A program made the translations under genes and the position numbers. Of a stretch of DNA of 64,000 nucleotides, positions 45,567 to 59,100 are shown in pieces. Source of the DNA: Manihot esculenta (Eukaryota > Streptophyta > Magnoliopsida > Malpighiales > Euphorbiaceae); the NCBI RefSeq assembly GCF_001659605.2, contig NC_035171.2, positions 10,136,256 to 10,200,255 of the forward strand, read 5' to 3'. Numbering within the stretch: position 1 is the stretch's first letter; each line of letters starts with the position of its first letter. The notes beneath the pieces were generated by a model. It had not been told where the DNA came from and ran no database searches. It worked only from the letters and a program-made list of their open reading frames with translations.

Positions 45567-48500
45567 ATGTGGGCGGCTTCTTGCCTTGCGTCTTGCTGTG
45601 CAGCCTGTGCCTGTGATGCTTGCCGCACAGTTGTTTCAGGGATAAGCAGGAGATCCGCCAGAATTGCATACTGTGGTCTCTTTGCTCTGTCTCTGATTGT
45701 TTCATGGATTCTTCGTGAGGTCGCCGCTCCTCTCATGGAGAAGCTACCCTGTAAGTTTTTTTTTTCCCCCAATTGTAGATCATTAAGAAGGGATTGCATT
45801 GAATTCAATTGTTTGTGACTTTGTGTGTGTGTGTGATGCTTGTTATAATTTTTCTTCAAGCTTACTGCTTTAATTTTGATGCCAGTCCTGAAAAAAGATG
45901 ATTGATCACAATGAGTTGAAGTCAAATTAGTCAATGAGCTGCTGCACACAAGTTTCAGATAGTTTTAACTGATTATTCTAATTTCGTTTTAATATGAATT
46001 CAGGGATCAATCACTTCCATAAGACACCCGATAGGGAATGGTTTGAAACTGATGCAGTGCTGCGTGTTAGCTTGGGAAATTTTATGTTCTTCACTATTCT
46101 AGCTGTTCTAATGGTTGGTGTAAAAAATCAGAAGGATCCTCGTGACAGTTTGCACCATGGTGGATGGATGATGAAAGTTATTTGTTGGTGCATTTTGGTA
46201 ATCTTTATGTTTTTCCTTCCAAATGAGATAGTCAGCTTCTATGGTAATCAGTTTGACCATCCTTCGTTCCTTTTGCCTTGAATATTTAGATTTTGATTGT
46301 CTAATCTAATTCTTCTTTACAAGTCATTTCAAACTTTTAGAATCCAACTGCTAAATTTTGTATATGCAGAATCAATATCCAAATTTGGCTCAGGATTGTT
46401 TCTTCTTGTTCAAGTTGTACTTTTGTTGGATTTTGTTCATGGATGGAATGACAAGTGGATTGGATATGGTGAACAATTCTGGTTAGTTTAATCTAAAATA
46501 TGCTGTGGCACCTTTTGTTTTGCTAACGCATTTTCTCCTTTTTCAATGAGTAATTTGACCATGCTTATTTTGCAATCTCACTTGTACAGGTATATTGCTC
46601 TGTTTGTTGTTTCACTTGTCTGTTACTTGACAACATTTGTCTTCTCGGGATTTCTCTTCCATTGGTTCACACCATCTGGACAGGACTGTGGCTTAAACAC
46701 CTTCTTTATTGTTATGACCTTGATTTTCGTGTTTGTTTTTGCAATTGTTGCACTCCATCCTGCTGTAAGTTTACACTTCTGAATTCCACTATATTTAATA
46801 ACTATGATTGTTAATCATTTTATATACCTCTCAAACATTTCCATGAAAGAAGAAACTGTATTGTAGCATGCACTCAATGCCACCACCTTTGTATCTGTAT
46901 GTTGGTTAGTGATTTGTTTGGTTTAGTGTCAATTGAAGGTCAATCAGGTTGATGCAAATCAGAGCTGCTCAATTGGAGAACACAAAAATTTTCAGAAAAT
47001 ATCAAAAACTTTCCCTGTCATGTAAACTGTTCCCAAGGATTATGATTGGTTATGAATCAACACTTCCACTGTTTACATGTGATTCTATGTTTAAGAAAGA
47101 TAGTAATTAGTAGACAAAGGTTGATTAAAAACTGGAATCAAAATGAGTTTTTACAGAAGCATAGTGTGTTCATATCTACTGGAGTAGTGATCTGACTAGT
47201 TTTTCTCAAAGCTTCCTGTTAGATTTCTAAAGTAGGTAACATATCCGAGCATGGGATTGTTCAAATTCAAAGTCTCCCCTCCACATGTTTTGCCAAAGCA
47301 GGTTCAGAAAGATTTCTGAATTGATGAACTCTTTGCAAACAAAGCATAGCTCAAAGCACAATTGATATACTGTTATTACATTTAATGATGTCCTCGAATG
47401 GCTTCTATAAATGATACTACAGAATTGAATGTGATAACGCTTTCCAGAATGCAACTCCACTTACCATGGTCCTCAGAAATATGCAATCTGAATTGCAAAC
47501 ATAACTATCCATTGCTCACAAGATCTTATGTTCTCAGTGAGTAGTGCCAGCAAGTGTTGTAGGATAGCTCATGCATGTATACTTACATATTTGGTAAAAT
47601 TTCAATTTATTATTGTTAATAGCATTAATTTTTCAATTGTGATGTTTACATAGAGAATATAAGTGCATACTTGTACCCTTTGTTCATTCTTGTTATGAGG
47701 AATGCTATGATTTCTAAGTTTGTGCTGTTTCTTACCTTTTTTACCCAAAAAAAAAGGCGCTTGGATGTACTGTTTTCGTTCTTGGTATGAGAAGTGGTGA
47801 TTTGTTTTCTCATGAACCATCTTTTCTGTGGAAAACAGGTAAGTGGTAGCATTTTCCCAGCATCAGTTATATCCTTTTACTGCATGTACCTGTGCTACAG
47901 TGGACTTGCCAGTGAACCAAGGGAATATGAGTGCAATGGTCTTCACAAACATTCTAAAGCTGTTTCCACTGGCACCCTCACCATCGGCCTGGTTACAACT
48001 GTTCTATCAGTTGTCTATTCTGCTGTACGTGCTGGGTCCTCTACAACTCTTCTCTCCCCACCAAGCTCACCCCGTGCAGGTAATATCTGGGAATTTTCTT
48101 CAAATTTCTAGATATCATTTGGATGATGCACTAAGGAAATATAATCAGAAATCTAATTGGACAAAATATTTTAGCTTGAAATTTTGTATATTGTCTGCAA
48201 TTTTGCTAACAAGATGAGGGAATTGAATAATAGCAGCTTTGTGCACTTGGTCGTGAAAGGAATACAAACTTATTGTAGTATAGGCCCTGCTGTGTTTATT
48301 CCCCCTAGCTGATGAGGTTAGACATTTTATGCCATGAGGATGAGTGACGTCTTCTGTTGAGATCTGACAATTTAATTCCCTGGTGGGAGTTGCAGGGAAA
48401 CCTCTACTGCCATTGGAGAACAAGACAGAAGCAGAGCACGATGACAAAGAGAAATCTAAGCCAGTCACATACTCTTATGCCTTCTTCCATATTATCTTCT

Positions 48501-48685
48501 CCCTTGCTAGTATGTATTCGGCTATGCTTTTGACTGGGTGGTCAACCTCAGTTGGGGAGAGTGGAAAGCTAGTCGATGTGGGGTGGCCATCTGTCTGGGT
48601 CCGGATCATTACAGGCTGGGCAACTGCATCTCTCTATCTTTGGTCTCTGGTTGCTCCTATTATGTTCCCAGACAGGGAGTTCTGA
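45567..48685 (+). CDS. Serine incorporator (SERINC/TMS1) membrane protein
   Basis: Exons 45567-45750, 46004-46243, 46370-46481, 46590-46764, 47839-48079 and 48396-48685 give 413 residues with all phases consistent. It is a polytopic membrane protein of the Serinc family, held to help place serine into membrane lipids (phosphatidylserine, sphingolipids); this role comes from yeast and animal work and is debated. It starts MWAASCLASCCAACACDACR, the cysteine-rich family N-terminus. Family blocks such as WINHFHKTPDREWFETD and FVHGWNDKWIG, about ten hydrophobic helices, and the C-terminus VGWPSVWVR then FPDREF are all present. I chose the ATG at 45567; there is no upstream in-frame ATG next to it. 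A 5'-UTR intron (donor near 45354, acceptor near 45533) is possible. Intron 4 is 1074 bases. Confidence 0.95.
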
Positions 48686-50130
48686 ATCTCCTCTGGGTGA
48701 TGTGAGATAATTGTGGAGGTTCAAGTCAAGGTACTCTGTATATGTGTGTGATGTAATGACTACTTTTAGACATGCTTATTAAATGGAGTTCTTGCATTCA
48801 TGAATCATGAACCTGGAGTGCTGAAAGTTTGCCCATCCATGCGTTCTGACCTGTAACGCACTTCACATAAATTAGATATATTATTTAAATCACAATACTA
48901 TCCATAACTTTGGCTTCATGATCTGGTACGGATTGTTGTCTATAGAAGCACTGATCAGTTTAAGGGATTATTGAGGACTTTACTGTTTGCTGATCAGTTT
49001 AAGGGATAATTTATTTTTCTATCAATTCTATAATGTTAAAAATAAACCATTTTTAATAAATTTACTATAGTGGCTTTAATAAGATTTTAAAATTAAAGAA
49101 AATAATTTCCTATTTTAAAAATAACTACTTCAAATATCAAAAAATCTTAAAAAATATTCTTAAAATTGTATTTCTTGTTAAACAAACATAGCCTTAACAT
49201 TAATAATATTTTTCTCAATATATCCAAACATGACTCCACCTTCCCCAAGGAACATGTATTATTGTTCTTTTCATCTTCTTGTAGTCCTTAACGTTCATAG
49301 CCGGATAAAATATGGTGAAGTTGAAGTTGCTTATCTGCCTAATTGAAAACAGAATTTAGGCGAGTTTTAGGAAGGGTAATTAATGTCTGCATTTATTACC
49401 AAAAAGCATTAGCATTTGCTGATCATTGTACCAAATTCAGTCGATTTGCAAATGACGCGATCATGATCATGGATTATCATTTAGTCATGAATATTTATAG
49501 GGTTAACGTTGTGAAGGTAATTTTATTAGAAAGAGAAGCTGCTGCTTCAGACAAGATAAATTACAGTGGTGTGAATGCACAAAAAATATAATATTTAATT
49601 TCATAGAAAAATTCATTCCTTAATTTTTCATAAAATATTTTTAAAAAATTTACCAATTAATTCTTTTATTAGTTACTTTCCTATAATATGAAAAAAATTA
49701 TTAACTTTTTAACTTTATAAAAATATCTATCAAATAATTATTTTATATTAAAATCATTTTAAATTTTTTTCATATGTTCTCATATTTAGTGGAATGAGTA
49801 ATTAATAAATATTTTAAAAGTATTTTTCAAAACTAATCAACTAACTATCAAGTCTTTCTATACTACAGAAATTAAATAATAATTTTTTTCATTACTAATT
49901 CCAACAAAAACCTAGTTTTTGTATCTCAATCAAATATTAGCTGCCATAACACAATTCAAAATAACATTTTAAAGAATCATTTACCAAAGTTAACAATTTA
50001 AACACTACCAAAGATGCCGATGGAGAGACGGATCCATCTATCAAATAATAATAACAATAAAATAAATAAAAACAAAATAAATAAATTGACAAAAAAAAAT
50101 CCATGAATCCAACCGAATAAGGTTCTCTGC
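48686..50130. other. Intergenic between convergent SERINC and RAD23 genes
   Basis: Contains both 3' UTRs and AT-rich DNA. A TGATCAGTTTAAGGGATwAT segment occurs twice (48953 and 48992). I see no other gene; a short open frame at 49343-49591 has no recognisable domain. Confidence 0.5.
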
Positions 50131-53100
50131 TCAATCCTCAAAATCTCCAGCATTTTCCAACAGGTAGTTAGCAGCCAATTCCTCATTGCGATCACAAGCC
50201 AAAAATGCCTCGACGACAAGGGCTCTATCAAATCCCATTGCCTCAAGCTATAAAAACAATAATTCAACTAATTAGTAAATTCAGATAGCAGGGAAAAGCC
50301 ATATCTATAAGGACAAAAAATACAAAAGGCAGATGCCCATGATGCAATGACAATGCAGATACCCTTTCAATAGCCTCCTGTTCAGCAGGGGTCACATTGA
50401 TAGCATGAGGCATCTCTTGGTCGACCTGTTCAAACATTTCCCTGAGCAAAAAAGAAAGAAGGATTTGTCGTAACGTCATATAGTTTTTCGTGCAATGAGA
50501 ATTTATTTGGACATCTGCATCACATATATTTTTCGAACTATGGAACTGGACCTTGTACTAACTATTCACGATATAGTGGTTGCAGCACAGATGACAATGA
50601 TGAACAAAGAGTTCTGTTCAACAGCAAAAATATGGCTTTTTACTAATGCCCCAATTAAGTACTCACCCTTCAGACCCTTCAAGAGGTTCACTTAATAACT
50701 GAAGAAATTCTGCATGATGTTCTTGAATTATTCCTAGTAAATGAGGGTTTTGCTTCCCTAGCTCCTGAAGCATGGGCTGTCACAAAAGCAGTTAGATTGA
50801 TTAAGATATAGCGAGATTCATGATGGGGAAAAAGGGCAGAGGGAAAGAAAGGGAAAAAAAATAGAAGACCTGTAAAATTTGTGGATTTGCCTGAACCATC
50901 GAACGCAGTGTTTGAAACTAAATAATACCAAAAAAAAGTAATGTCATCATACAAATTCAGCATTAATCAAGCAGCATCATTATGATATCGAGAAATTGTA
51001 ATTAACTGAAATATTGCATGCAAATTAAATAACTTCTGTGTCCACCACAATGTTTACCCAGGTGGCAAGCAGACATGGTATAGTTATTCACTTAGGTCAT
51101 GGCTACTTTTTCTAACTCTAGTCATGGGCCTCAAAAATTCACCATGGAATTATGTCCTTTCATTGACTACACTAAACCAAGACAGAGTGGCATTGTTAGG
51201 AGGAAAGAAAAAAGGCCCATAAACAGAAGAATATTTAAGCATATTCAGGTTTTAATGCATTAAAACAGCAATCAATGCTCAAAAGAACCACACCTGTTGA
51301 TTACTTCGAAGGAAATCAAGGGACCCAAGTCCCTCACCACCATCGCCACCACCAGCAGAAAGTGTCTCCTGCCGAAGTTCCACAATGAAACATTAACATG
51401 TATAATACATGATGAAAGTCGTTAAAAAATCTGAAATAATACCTGAGGAAACATATTCAGGGGAGACGTATTGGGTGCTCCAGAGCCAGGTGGAGCTCCT
51501 GCTGCACCTGTTTCAGTTGCCTGACCTGCAGGGAAATGAGCCACTGGGACAGCAACTTCCACTGTTTCTGGAATACCCTGAAGACCAAACAACTTGATTA
51601 GCTAGTCTCACAAAGATTGCTGAAGAAAATATATTGAGTTTGGACATACAGAGTACAAATAATCCACTGCTCGCTCTGGATTGTTATAAGCTGCTCTAAG
51701 TGCACGAGTAACAGTTTCTATATCCCAGTTCCCACCTCCTATATCCATTATTTGTTGAATCATCTGGTCAAGATTATTATCAGCTACTAAGTTCGAAGCA
51801 GCTTGACCATAGGTATCAGTTTGTGCACTGCAATAAAGATAACTTCTATCAAGACATTATATTTTTATTTCAATAATTTATTTCATAGCATATGTATTTT
51901 CTAAGTTTAAAGGGATAAAAGGACGAGGTAACTGTAAGATTATCAACAAATTCTATTTCACATTGCAGGCCCACCCAAAAAAAAAGGGAATTGATGTCAG
52001 CAGCAAAAGCAAAGAACAAATGTCTTTACCTGATACACTCATTACCACATTAAAGAAAATGCAGAAAGTAAGAAATATTCCATGAAATCGTCATATGAAA
52101 TTTTCTTACATGTCAGATATCATAGGAAACCATTCATCCTTTATTTCTATTCAACATGAACGCCTAATTGCCTAGGTTATGTGACCAGAAGCAGCATCCT
52201 ATACTAGACACCCCCGATTTACACACTTTTATCTCTTGAAGATTCTCATCCAGCCTATTAGAAACAAACAACTGGTTCAATTCAATTAATTTCCATTCAT
52301 ATAATCCAATCCAACTAATTTTGTAATTATATTTATATATCCGAATAGATTTTATTATCTTATAAACCTCTTGTTATACGGCGATAAGATGCTTTAGAGG
52401 GTGTTTCTTGTTATTTGATAGTGGATGCCACCAAATTTATACCAAAAAAGAAAACACCATCTTTTGCTGAAATAGTAATTCTATCAAAAACATCATTTCA
52501 TATTGAACCATCCCGGAACCAAAATAACCGGTATTATAAGCACTAAACTGTATCGAATCAAACCTAATTTACATTTGTTGTTTTCATTCGATTCCAATTC
52601 TTTATCAAAAATTGAACCAAGAGCATCCTAGAACCATAACGAACCAGAACAAACTAAAAAATCAATTTTCTACATTTGTTTTTAGATGTATTTATAATTT
52701 TAATAAAATTATATATATATATAATTTAATATTATCTTTTTATTTTTGTACTTTTTTAAAAAAATTGATCATAAATGTATTAAATTACTTTATACGTCTT
52801 AATTATACAAGTGAATCACATATTAGTTATGTTAGGTATACTGAGCAGATTATGTAAATAGGAATCTCTATGTTAGTGTCTTTGATTAGGAAGATTATAT
52901 TCATTATAATGAGGAAAGATTTGTATACCTATAATTAAGCTCGCTTCCTATTTACTATTTATAAAAATCCTTTTTAAACCCAAGGCTTGAGGGAATAATC
53001 AAGTATCTGAATTCAAGCAAATCCTTCTCCTCTTTGTTTTTCTTCATGGTATCAGAGCTAGGGTTGGAAGTCCTTGCTCTCACTTTTATGTTTTCAATGC

Positions 53101-56100
53101 ATTATTTTCCAAGAATCTAGTAATCTCTTCTAGAGAGGAAGGAAGGAGTTTCCAATCTCACCACCTGTCCATCAGAAGTGCCACCCACGGCGATCCCCAG
53201 TCAATGTCCTGTTTCTCTTCCTCCATGTGTGTTTGGTTATAGCAGCTTTGTTCAAAATCTCACCTCTAGGAATGACAAACTTCAACCAAAATCACTCAAA
53301 TGAGTTTTCTTGGCATACTCTCATCTTTAAAAAAGGTTATAAGTGTTATGATTCAACAATGCAAATACTTTATTTTAACATGTTCAATTTAGAATATTAA
53401 AAGAGAGAAGAAAATAACATAAGAAGATTTTCCTAATCCGGTTATGAAAGCCTATATCCACAGATTTAAAATCTCGAGGGACTACATCTTTATTGAATTG
53501 AATTGTCTCACACATTATACATAGACCTCCCTGTCTACATCGAAAGATCCTAGACATATATTACATAAAATCATAAATTAAGGAATTCTCCAAATAAAAG
53601 AAATATATTAAATCTTTTTTTATTTTAGGAATATAAATTATTCTATCTATTTAGGAATCCAAATCCTATATTAAATAGGAATGACTTTCCATAACATAAA
53701 TGATGTTACCTTCTTTGAAACTTCTCCATATTTCTCATGCAACTCACTTAAGCAAAATGTCATATCTAGAGCTCCTCCCATTCCTACTCTTCCCATCCCA
53801 AAGACTCTTCAGGTTTACTCAAGATGGCCTCCATCCAATCCTTCACCAAATAATGCAATTGATGTTTCTTCTAATGTTACAGGTCCACAAACTGTAATAA
53901 TTGACTCATTGCCTACTTCACCACTCTCCCTTGCTCCGGTTGAGCTCTTAGCAAATAAAACGAATCTTCGCATTGCTCTTAAAAAAGGTATTCGTTCTAC
54001 TCGTAATCCTCATCCTAGTTATAATTTCTAGGTTATCACTGTTTGTCACTTTCCTATCATGCTTTTGTTACTAATTATTTGCTCTTCCCATACTTAAGAC
54101 TATAGCAGAAGCACTACCTCATCCTGGTTGGCAACAAGCTATGATTGAGGAAATGATTGTCTTACATGAAAATTGTACTTGGGAGATTGTTTCATTACCA
54201 CATGGTAAAACTCTTGTTCGATGTCGTTGGGTGTTTACAATTAAGGTAGGACCAAATGAGAAGTTTGATCACCATAAAGCTCAGCTCGTGACCGATACAC
54301 ACAGATCTTTGGCCTTGATTATAGCGACACTTTTTCCCCTGTGATGAAAATTGCCTGCAATTGCCTTCACATCTCTATGGCAGGCTAACAGCTATGTTTC
54401 ATTGGCCTTTATATCAATTGGATATCAAAAATGCATTTTTATATGGTGAATTCACTGAAGCAGTCTACATGAATCAACCTCCTGAATTCATTGCTCAAGG
54501 GAGTCTGGTTGGTGTGTCAACTAGGTCGTTCTCTTTATGGACTAAAGCAATCTCCAATGGCATGATTTGATCATTTTAATACCGTCACTCAACAGTTTGG
54601 CATGCTTTGAGGTGAAGATCATTCAATTTTTTTACAAGCACTATGCTGATGGGGAGCATGTCATTTTAATTGTTATCTTGATGACATTGTTATAACAGGT
54701 GATGGTCATGAAGGCATTTTTCAACTTAAACATCTAACCAACCATTTCTAGTAAAAAAACTTGGGTAAATTGAAATATTTTTTAGGCATTGAGGTAGCAC
54801 AATCTAGTAATAGCGTCGTTATTTCCCAAAGGAAATATGCCTTCAATATACCGGAAGAAATCAGTAATGGTAGATTGTAAACATGTTGATACTCCCACGA
54901 ACCCAAATGTTAAACTCGTCATAGGTCAAGGGGAGCCTTTGAAAGACTAGGTCGATATCATAGGCTTGTTGGTAAGATCAATTATCTAACAATCACGGCC
55001 TGACATCTCCTTTGTTGTTAGTGTGGCTAGCCAATTTCTCCACACTCCTTATGAAAGTCATCGGAATGAAGTCATTCACATTTTTATATATATCAAAGGG
55101 ACTCCGGGACAAGGTTTGTTGTATAAAGATAAGAGAAACTAGCAAATTGTTGGATATTTTGATGCTGACTGAGCAGGATCACCTTCTAACAGACGATCCA
55201 CTTCAAGGTATTGCATTCTAGTTGAAGGTAATTTGATATCCGGAAAAAATGAAAAACAAGATGTGGCTAAATCAAGTGGGGAAGCAGAATATCCAGCATG
55301 GCACTCACCACACGTGAACTTATATGGCTAAAGTAGCTGTTTCAGGAATTAAAATTTGGAAGAAATGAGCAAATGAAGTAGATTTGTGACAACCAAGCCA
55401 CACTACACATCAATTCAAATCCAGTGTTTCATGAAAAAACAAAACACGTGGAGATAGATTGTCACTTTATTAGACAAAAGATTGAGTCATGGGTGTCTTG
55501 CTACAAGTTTTGTCAATTCAAATGATTAATTAGAAGACATCCTTACAAAATCTCTTCGAGCGTCTAGAATCGAGTATATTTAGGAGCATACAATAAGTGA
55601 ACTCCAGCTTGAGGGTATTAAGCAGATTCTGTAAATAGGATTCTCTATGTTAGTGCCTTTGATTAGGAAGATTTATTCATGCTAATTAGGAAGATTTGTA
55701 TACTTTTAATTAAGCTTGTTTATTATTTAGTATTTGTAAAAATCCTTTTTAAATCCAAGGCTTGAGGAAATAATCAAGTATCTAAATTCAAGCAAATACT
55801 TCTACTCTCTATTTTCTTCAAGTTATATAATATACTTTTATATATTAATTACACATATATCTTTTAATAAAAAATTATATAATTAATAACTACATATAAG
55901 ATAATATAATATTTTGCTGAGAGTTATATATAATACATTTTTGAAATTAATATTATTATTGTTTAAAAATTAGTATTATTATTTCTATTTTCGTTTTGAT
56001 TTTACAAATTGAAAATTATTTAAATAAACATAAGAATATGGTAATTTTATGTGCATTAAATAAGAACTTGAACTAAAATTAAGGTTAAAATAAAAATGAA

Positions 56101-59100
56101 ATAAGAACAAGAATTGTACCGAAATTGCTTAAAATCGAACCGGAATCGAAACTGAAATTTGGTTCGACTCCTAATAATCAAAGAACCGAAGTTCCGGTTT
56201 TGATTCAGTTCTTAGCTAAAAGCGTAATAAAACTAGAACCGAATACCCCTAATTCCAAACATGAGAATCAGATCAAATAGAATTAATTTTAACTCCTGAT
56301 TTCTAGAGCAAATATGCTTTCATTTTCGATCAAAACGACATCAGCAGTGCAAAAGCTAGGATAAGGAGCAGTTGTTTAACTTCTAATCTTTCACTTGCTT
56401 TCTGACAAAATCCATGACCTTCAAGTCATACAATGCGCTAAATCTAGCCTTACTGCTGCACCAAGACTTTATGCTTCTCAAGTAATTTACCAGCCAAGGT
56501 TAGTACTCTGAAAAATTTTACCAAAGAGGTAAACATGAAAAGAACAAAATCTTTTCCAAATTTAACACGAATTCACCAATTAAACTAGCAAAAGGAAAAA
56601 AAGAACTTCATATAGAATGCAAACTTGGAAATTTATTCTACCAATCTACTCTGTAATATTGGTGCATCACAAAGCAAAACAGACCAAGATTTCCAGTATC
56701 AAGGGCTAGATTTTCCATGGTTTGATCATACACATTTTTGCCTCTGAAGTTAACTCTGCTCATATCATCTAATAGTATACAAAATAAACAAAATGAAAGT
56801 GATACAACTCTTACGTAGCTGTTGCTGTTTCAGAAGCAGATGTGCTCTTTGAGACCCTGCAATAACCAATTTAACAATATATGGCATGAGTCTACCTGAT
56901 GTCAAAATGTTTAAGAAAGAGAATTCCCATATGAACTCACGGTGCTTGAACTGCAATTGCAGGAGTTGAGTTTGATGTAGGTGTAATTGTAGGTGCAGCA
57001 GCCGGCTGTCATAGACAAAAGGAAACTTCTTTAGCATGTGTACATGAGTGTGTGTAAGAGAGAGAGATAGAGAGAGAGGAAAGAAAGAAATATCATTCAA
57101 CAACAAATACAACAAGAAGATTACCTGGGTAGAAGAGCTCCCAACTGATGTTTTACTCTGTCAAGACAGAAAATAATTGGAAGAATACAGTAAGGATTCA
57201 GCATCGGCAAGAGGGATAATCAAGTTCTCATAGAGAAACCTTGTCACTTTTGAATATTTATGCAAGAAGAAGCATAGTTAAATTAATTACAAAATGCCCT
57301 AGCTTCAAAATTTTACCTAAACTAACCAACCATATGAAAAAACAGGATAAATTGAAATACACACTATCAGTGTTTTCCCTATTTATTTTTACAACTTATA
57401 TTCCTTCGGTCCAATAATGCTTTAGATCTTCAATTAGCTAGCTGTAAATTCACCAAGAAGGTAACAATACAATATTAACATAATGAAAAATGTCATTTCA
57501 ATTACAAATTACCCCCTTTTACCATTAACCTATTAAATGAATGAGGGTACAAAAGTTAAGGAGATTTTAAGTATGCACTTTTGAGAGCTACAATCTATTA
57601 GATATATTGTTCTTAAGAAAATTTATCATTTAATGAATGCTGCAAATTGAGAAGCAAAAGCTAAAAGAAAAGGAAGTATCATCAAGTAAAGGATATGCAC
57701 CACTTTATTTGCAGTTAGTACTAGTGACTTTTCCTATATAACAACAGTATTAGGGGAAAAATGTTTAAAGAATATAACAAAATAGTTACTGCATTGAATG
57801 ATTAAGAATTTTATAACCATTGATCAAAAGGAAGGAAAAATTAAGATTTTAACCACAAACAAGAGCAGAACCTGAGCAACAAAAGAGGACTTGAATAAGA
57901 CAATTGTGATGGAGTGGCAAAGACACCACCATAGAAGTGAATGGCATGTGTTGCTAGTTGCTACTCACTAAATCTATCAGATCATAATTTTTTTCTTTCT
58001 TTTTTTTTTTAAGTTTTTATAACAACAATTTAAATTAAAAAAAACAGGACATCATAACCTAAAGGATAAGAAATCCTCAAATGCTAACCAACATAAAGAA
58101 GAAGAAACATATAAAGATAAGATTAGAAGAATAACACCATCATATCAAGTTCAACAACACCATCGTATCGTAGCATAGAATCTCATCAATTCTAACACTC
58201 CCCCTTGATGAGATTCTTCGTAGAAGCCAAAAACTTCCTTAGAAGTAGAACAGCTTGCAACCAGCAACTCATGAACATATTCAAAAACACACACACAAAG
58301 GCACTCACACAAAGTATCAAAATACAAAACAATTCTTGAAATTGCACTTCCCTCTCCAAAGACAATGTCGGCAAGGAAACATCAACACAAAATCTCTCTC
58401 CAAAGGCAAGATCAGTGAGGAAACATCAATACAAAACAACTCATAGAATTGAAAAAAACACACCAATCAAACACAAATGAAGGTGTGTACAGTGCACAGT
58501 ACCAACGAATAGTGCCATAAACAGTATCATTGAACAATACCGTGAATGGTGTCAATGAACAGTGCCCAAGTTTCAAAGAATTGAAGGCTCTGGTACCATG
58601 TTAAAGTTAGAATAATAAAAAGAAAAAAAATGACAAGAGAAGATGTATGTGGTTCGGCTATGAGAGCCTACATCCATGGATACAAAACCTCAAAGGACTG
58701 CATCTTTATTGAATTGGATTATCTGCTCATAATACAAAGGCTTTCCTATTTATAATGGAGGATCCAAGAAACCAATGGTATCAGGGATTCTTCAACTATA
58801 ATAGAAATATATAAAATCTCCCTATTTTAGGAATATATAGATATATATTATTCTTTATATTTAGGAATACAAATCCTATATTAAATAGGAACCATAACAC
58901 TCCCCCTTTATCGTAACATAGAATGTCATCAATTCTAATAAGATTAAAGGATAAACATGTTCTTGGAAAAGGAGCACACTGCTCTCCACCCAAGTACTCC
59001 ATCATACAAAATAAACAAATACTCCACGATACAAAAAAAAAAAAAAATCAAATCCAAGGAATTTGACCATATTTTGTTTGAGAAAGACCTTTCTGATTCA

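Larger units (their letters stand above)
52830..55820 (+). mobile_element. Internally deleted copia element in RAD23 intron 5
   Basis: LTRs at 52830-53046 and 55616-55820, a primer site TGGTATCAGAGC just after the first LTR (53047-53059), and a CTTGAGGG polypurine tract before the second. Perfect 5-base target-site copies AGTTA flank it (52825-52829 and 55821-55825). At 2991 bases it lacks most of gag, protease and integrase; it is antisense to the RAD23 gene. Confidence 0.9.
51828..56814 (-). other. RAD23 intron 5, about 5 kb, transposon nest
   Basis: Donor at 56814 and acceptor at 51828. It holds a copia element (52830-55820), inside which lies a solo-LTR-like block (53381-53696). On both sides of the copia element are AACCGA/CGGTT-rich segments (about 52500-52690 and 56085-56245) that look like the halves of an interrupted palindromic repeat. 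Confidence 0.8.

Noticed and set aside
49343..49591. 82-codon frame between SERINC and RAD23
   Set aside because: No domain or splice context I can recognise; composition fits decayed repeat or 3' flank.
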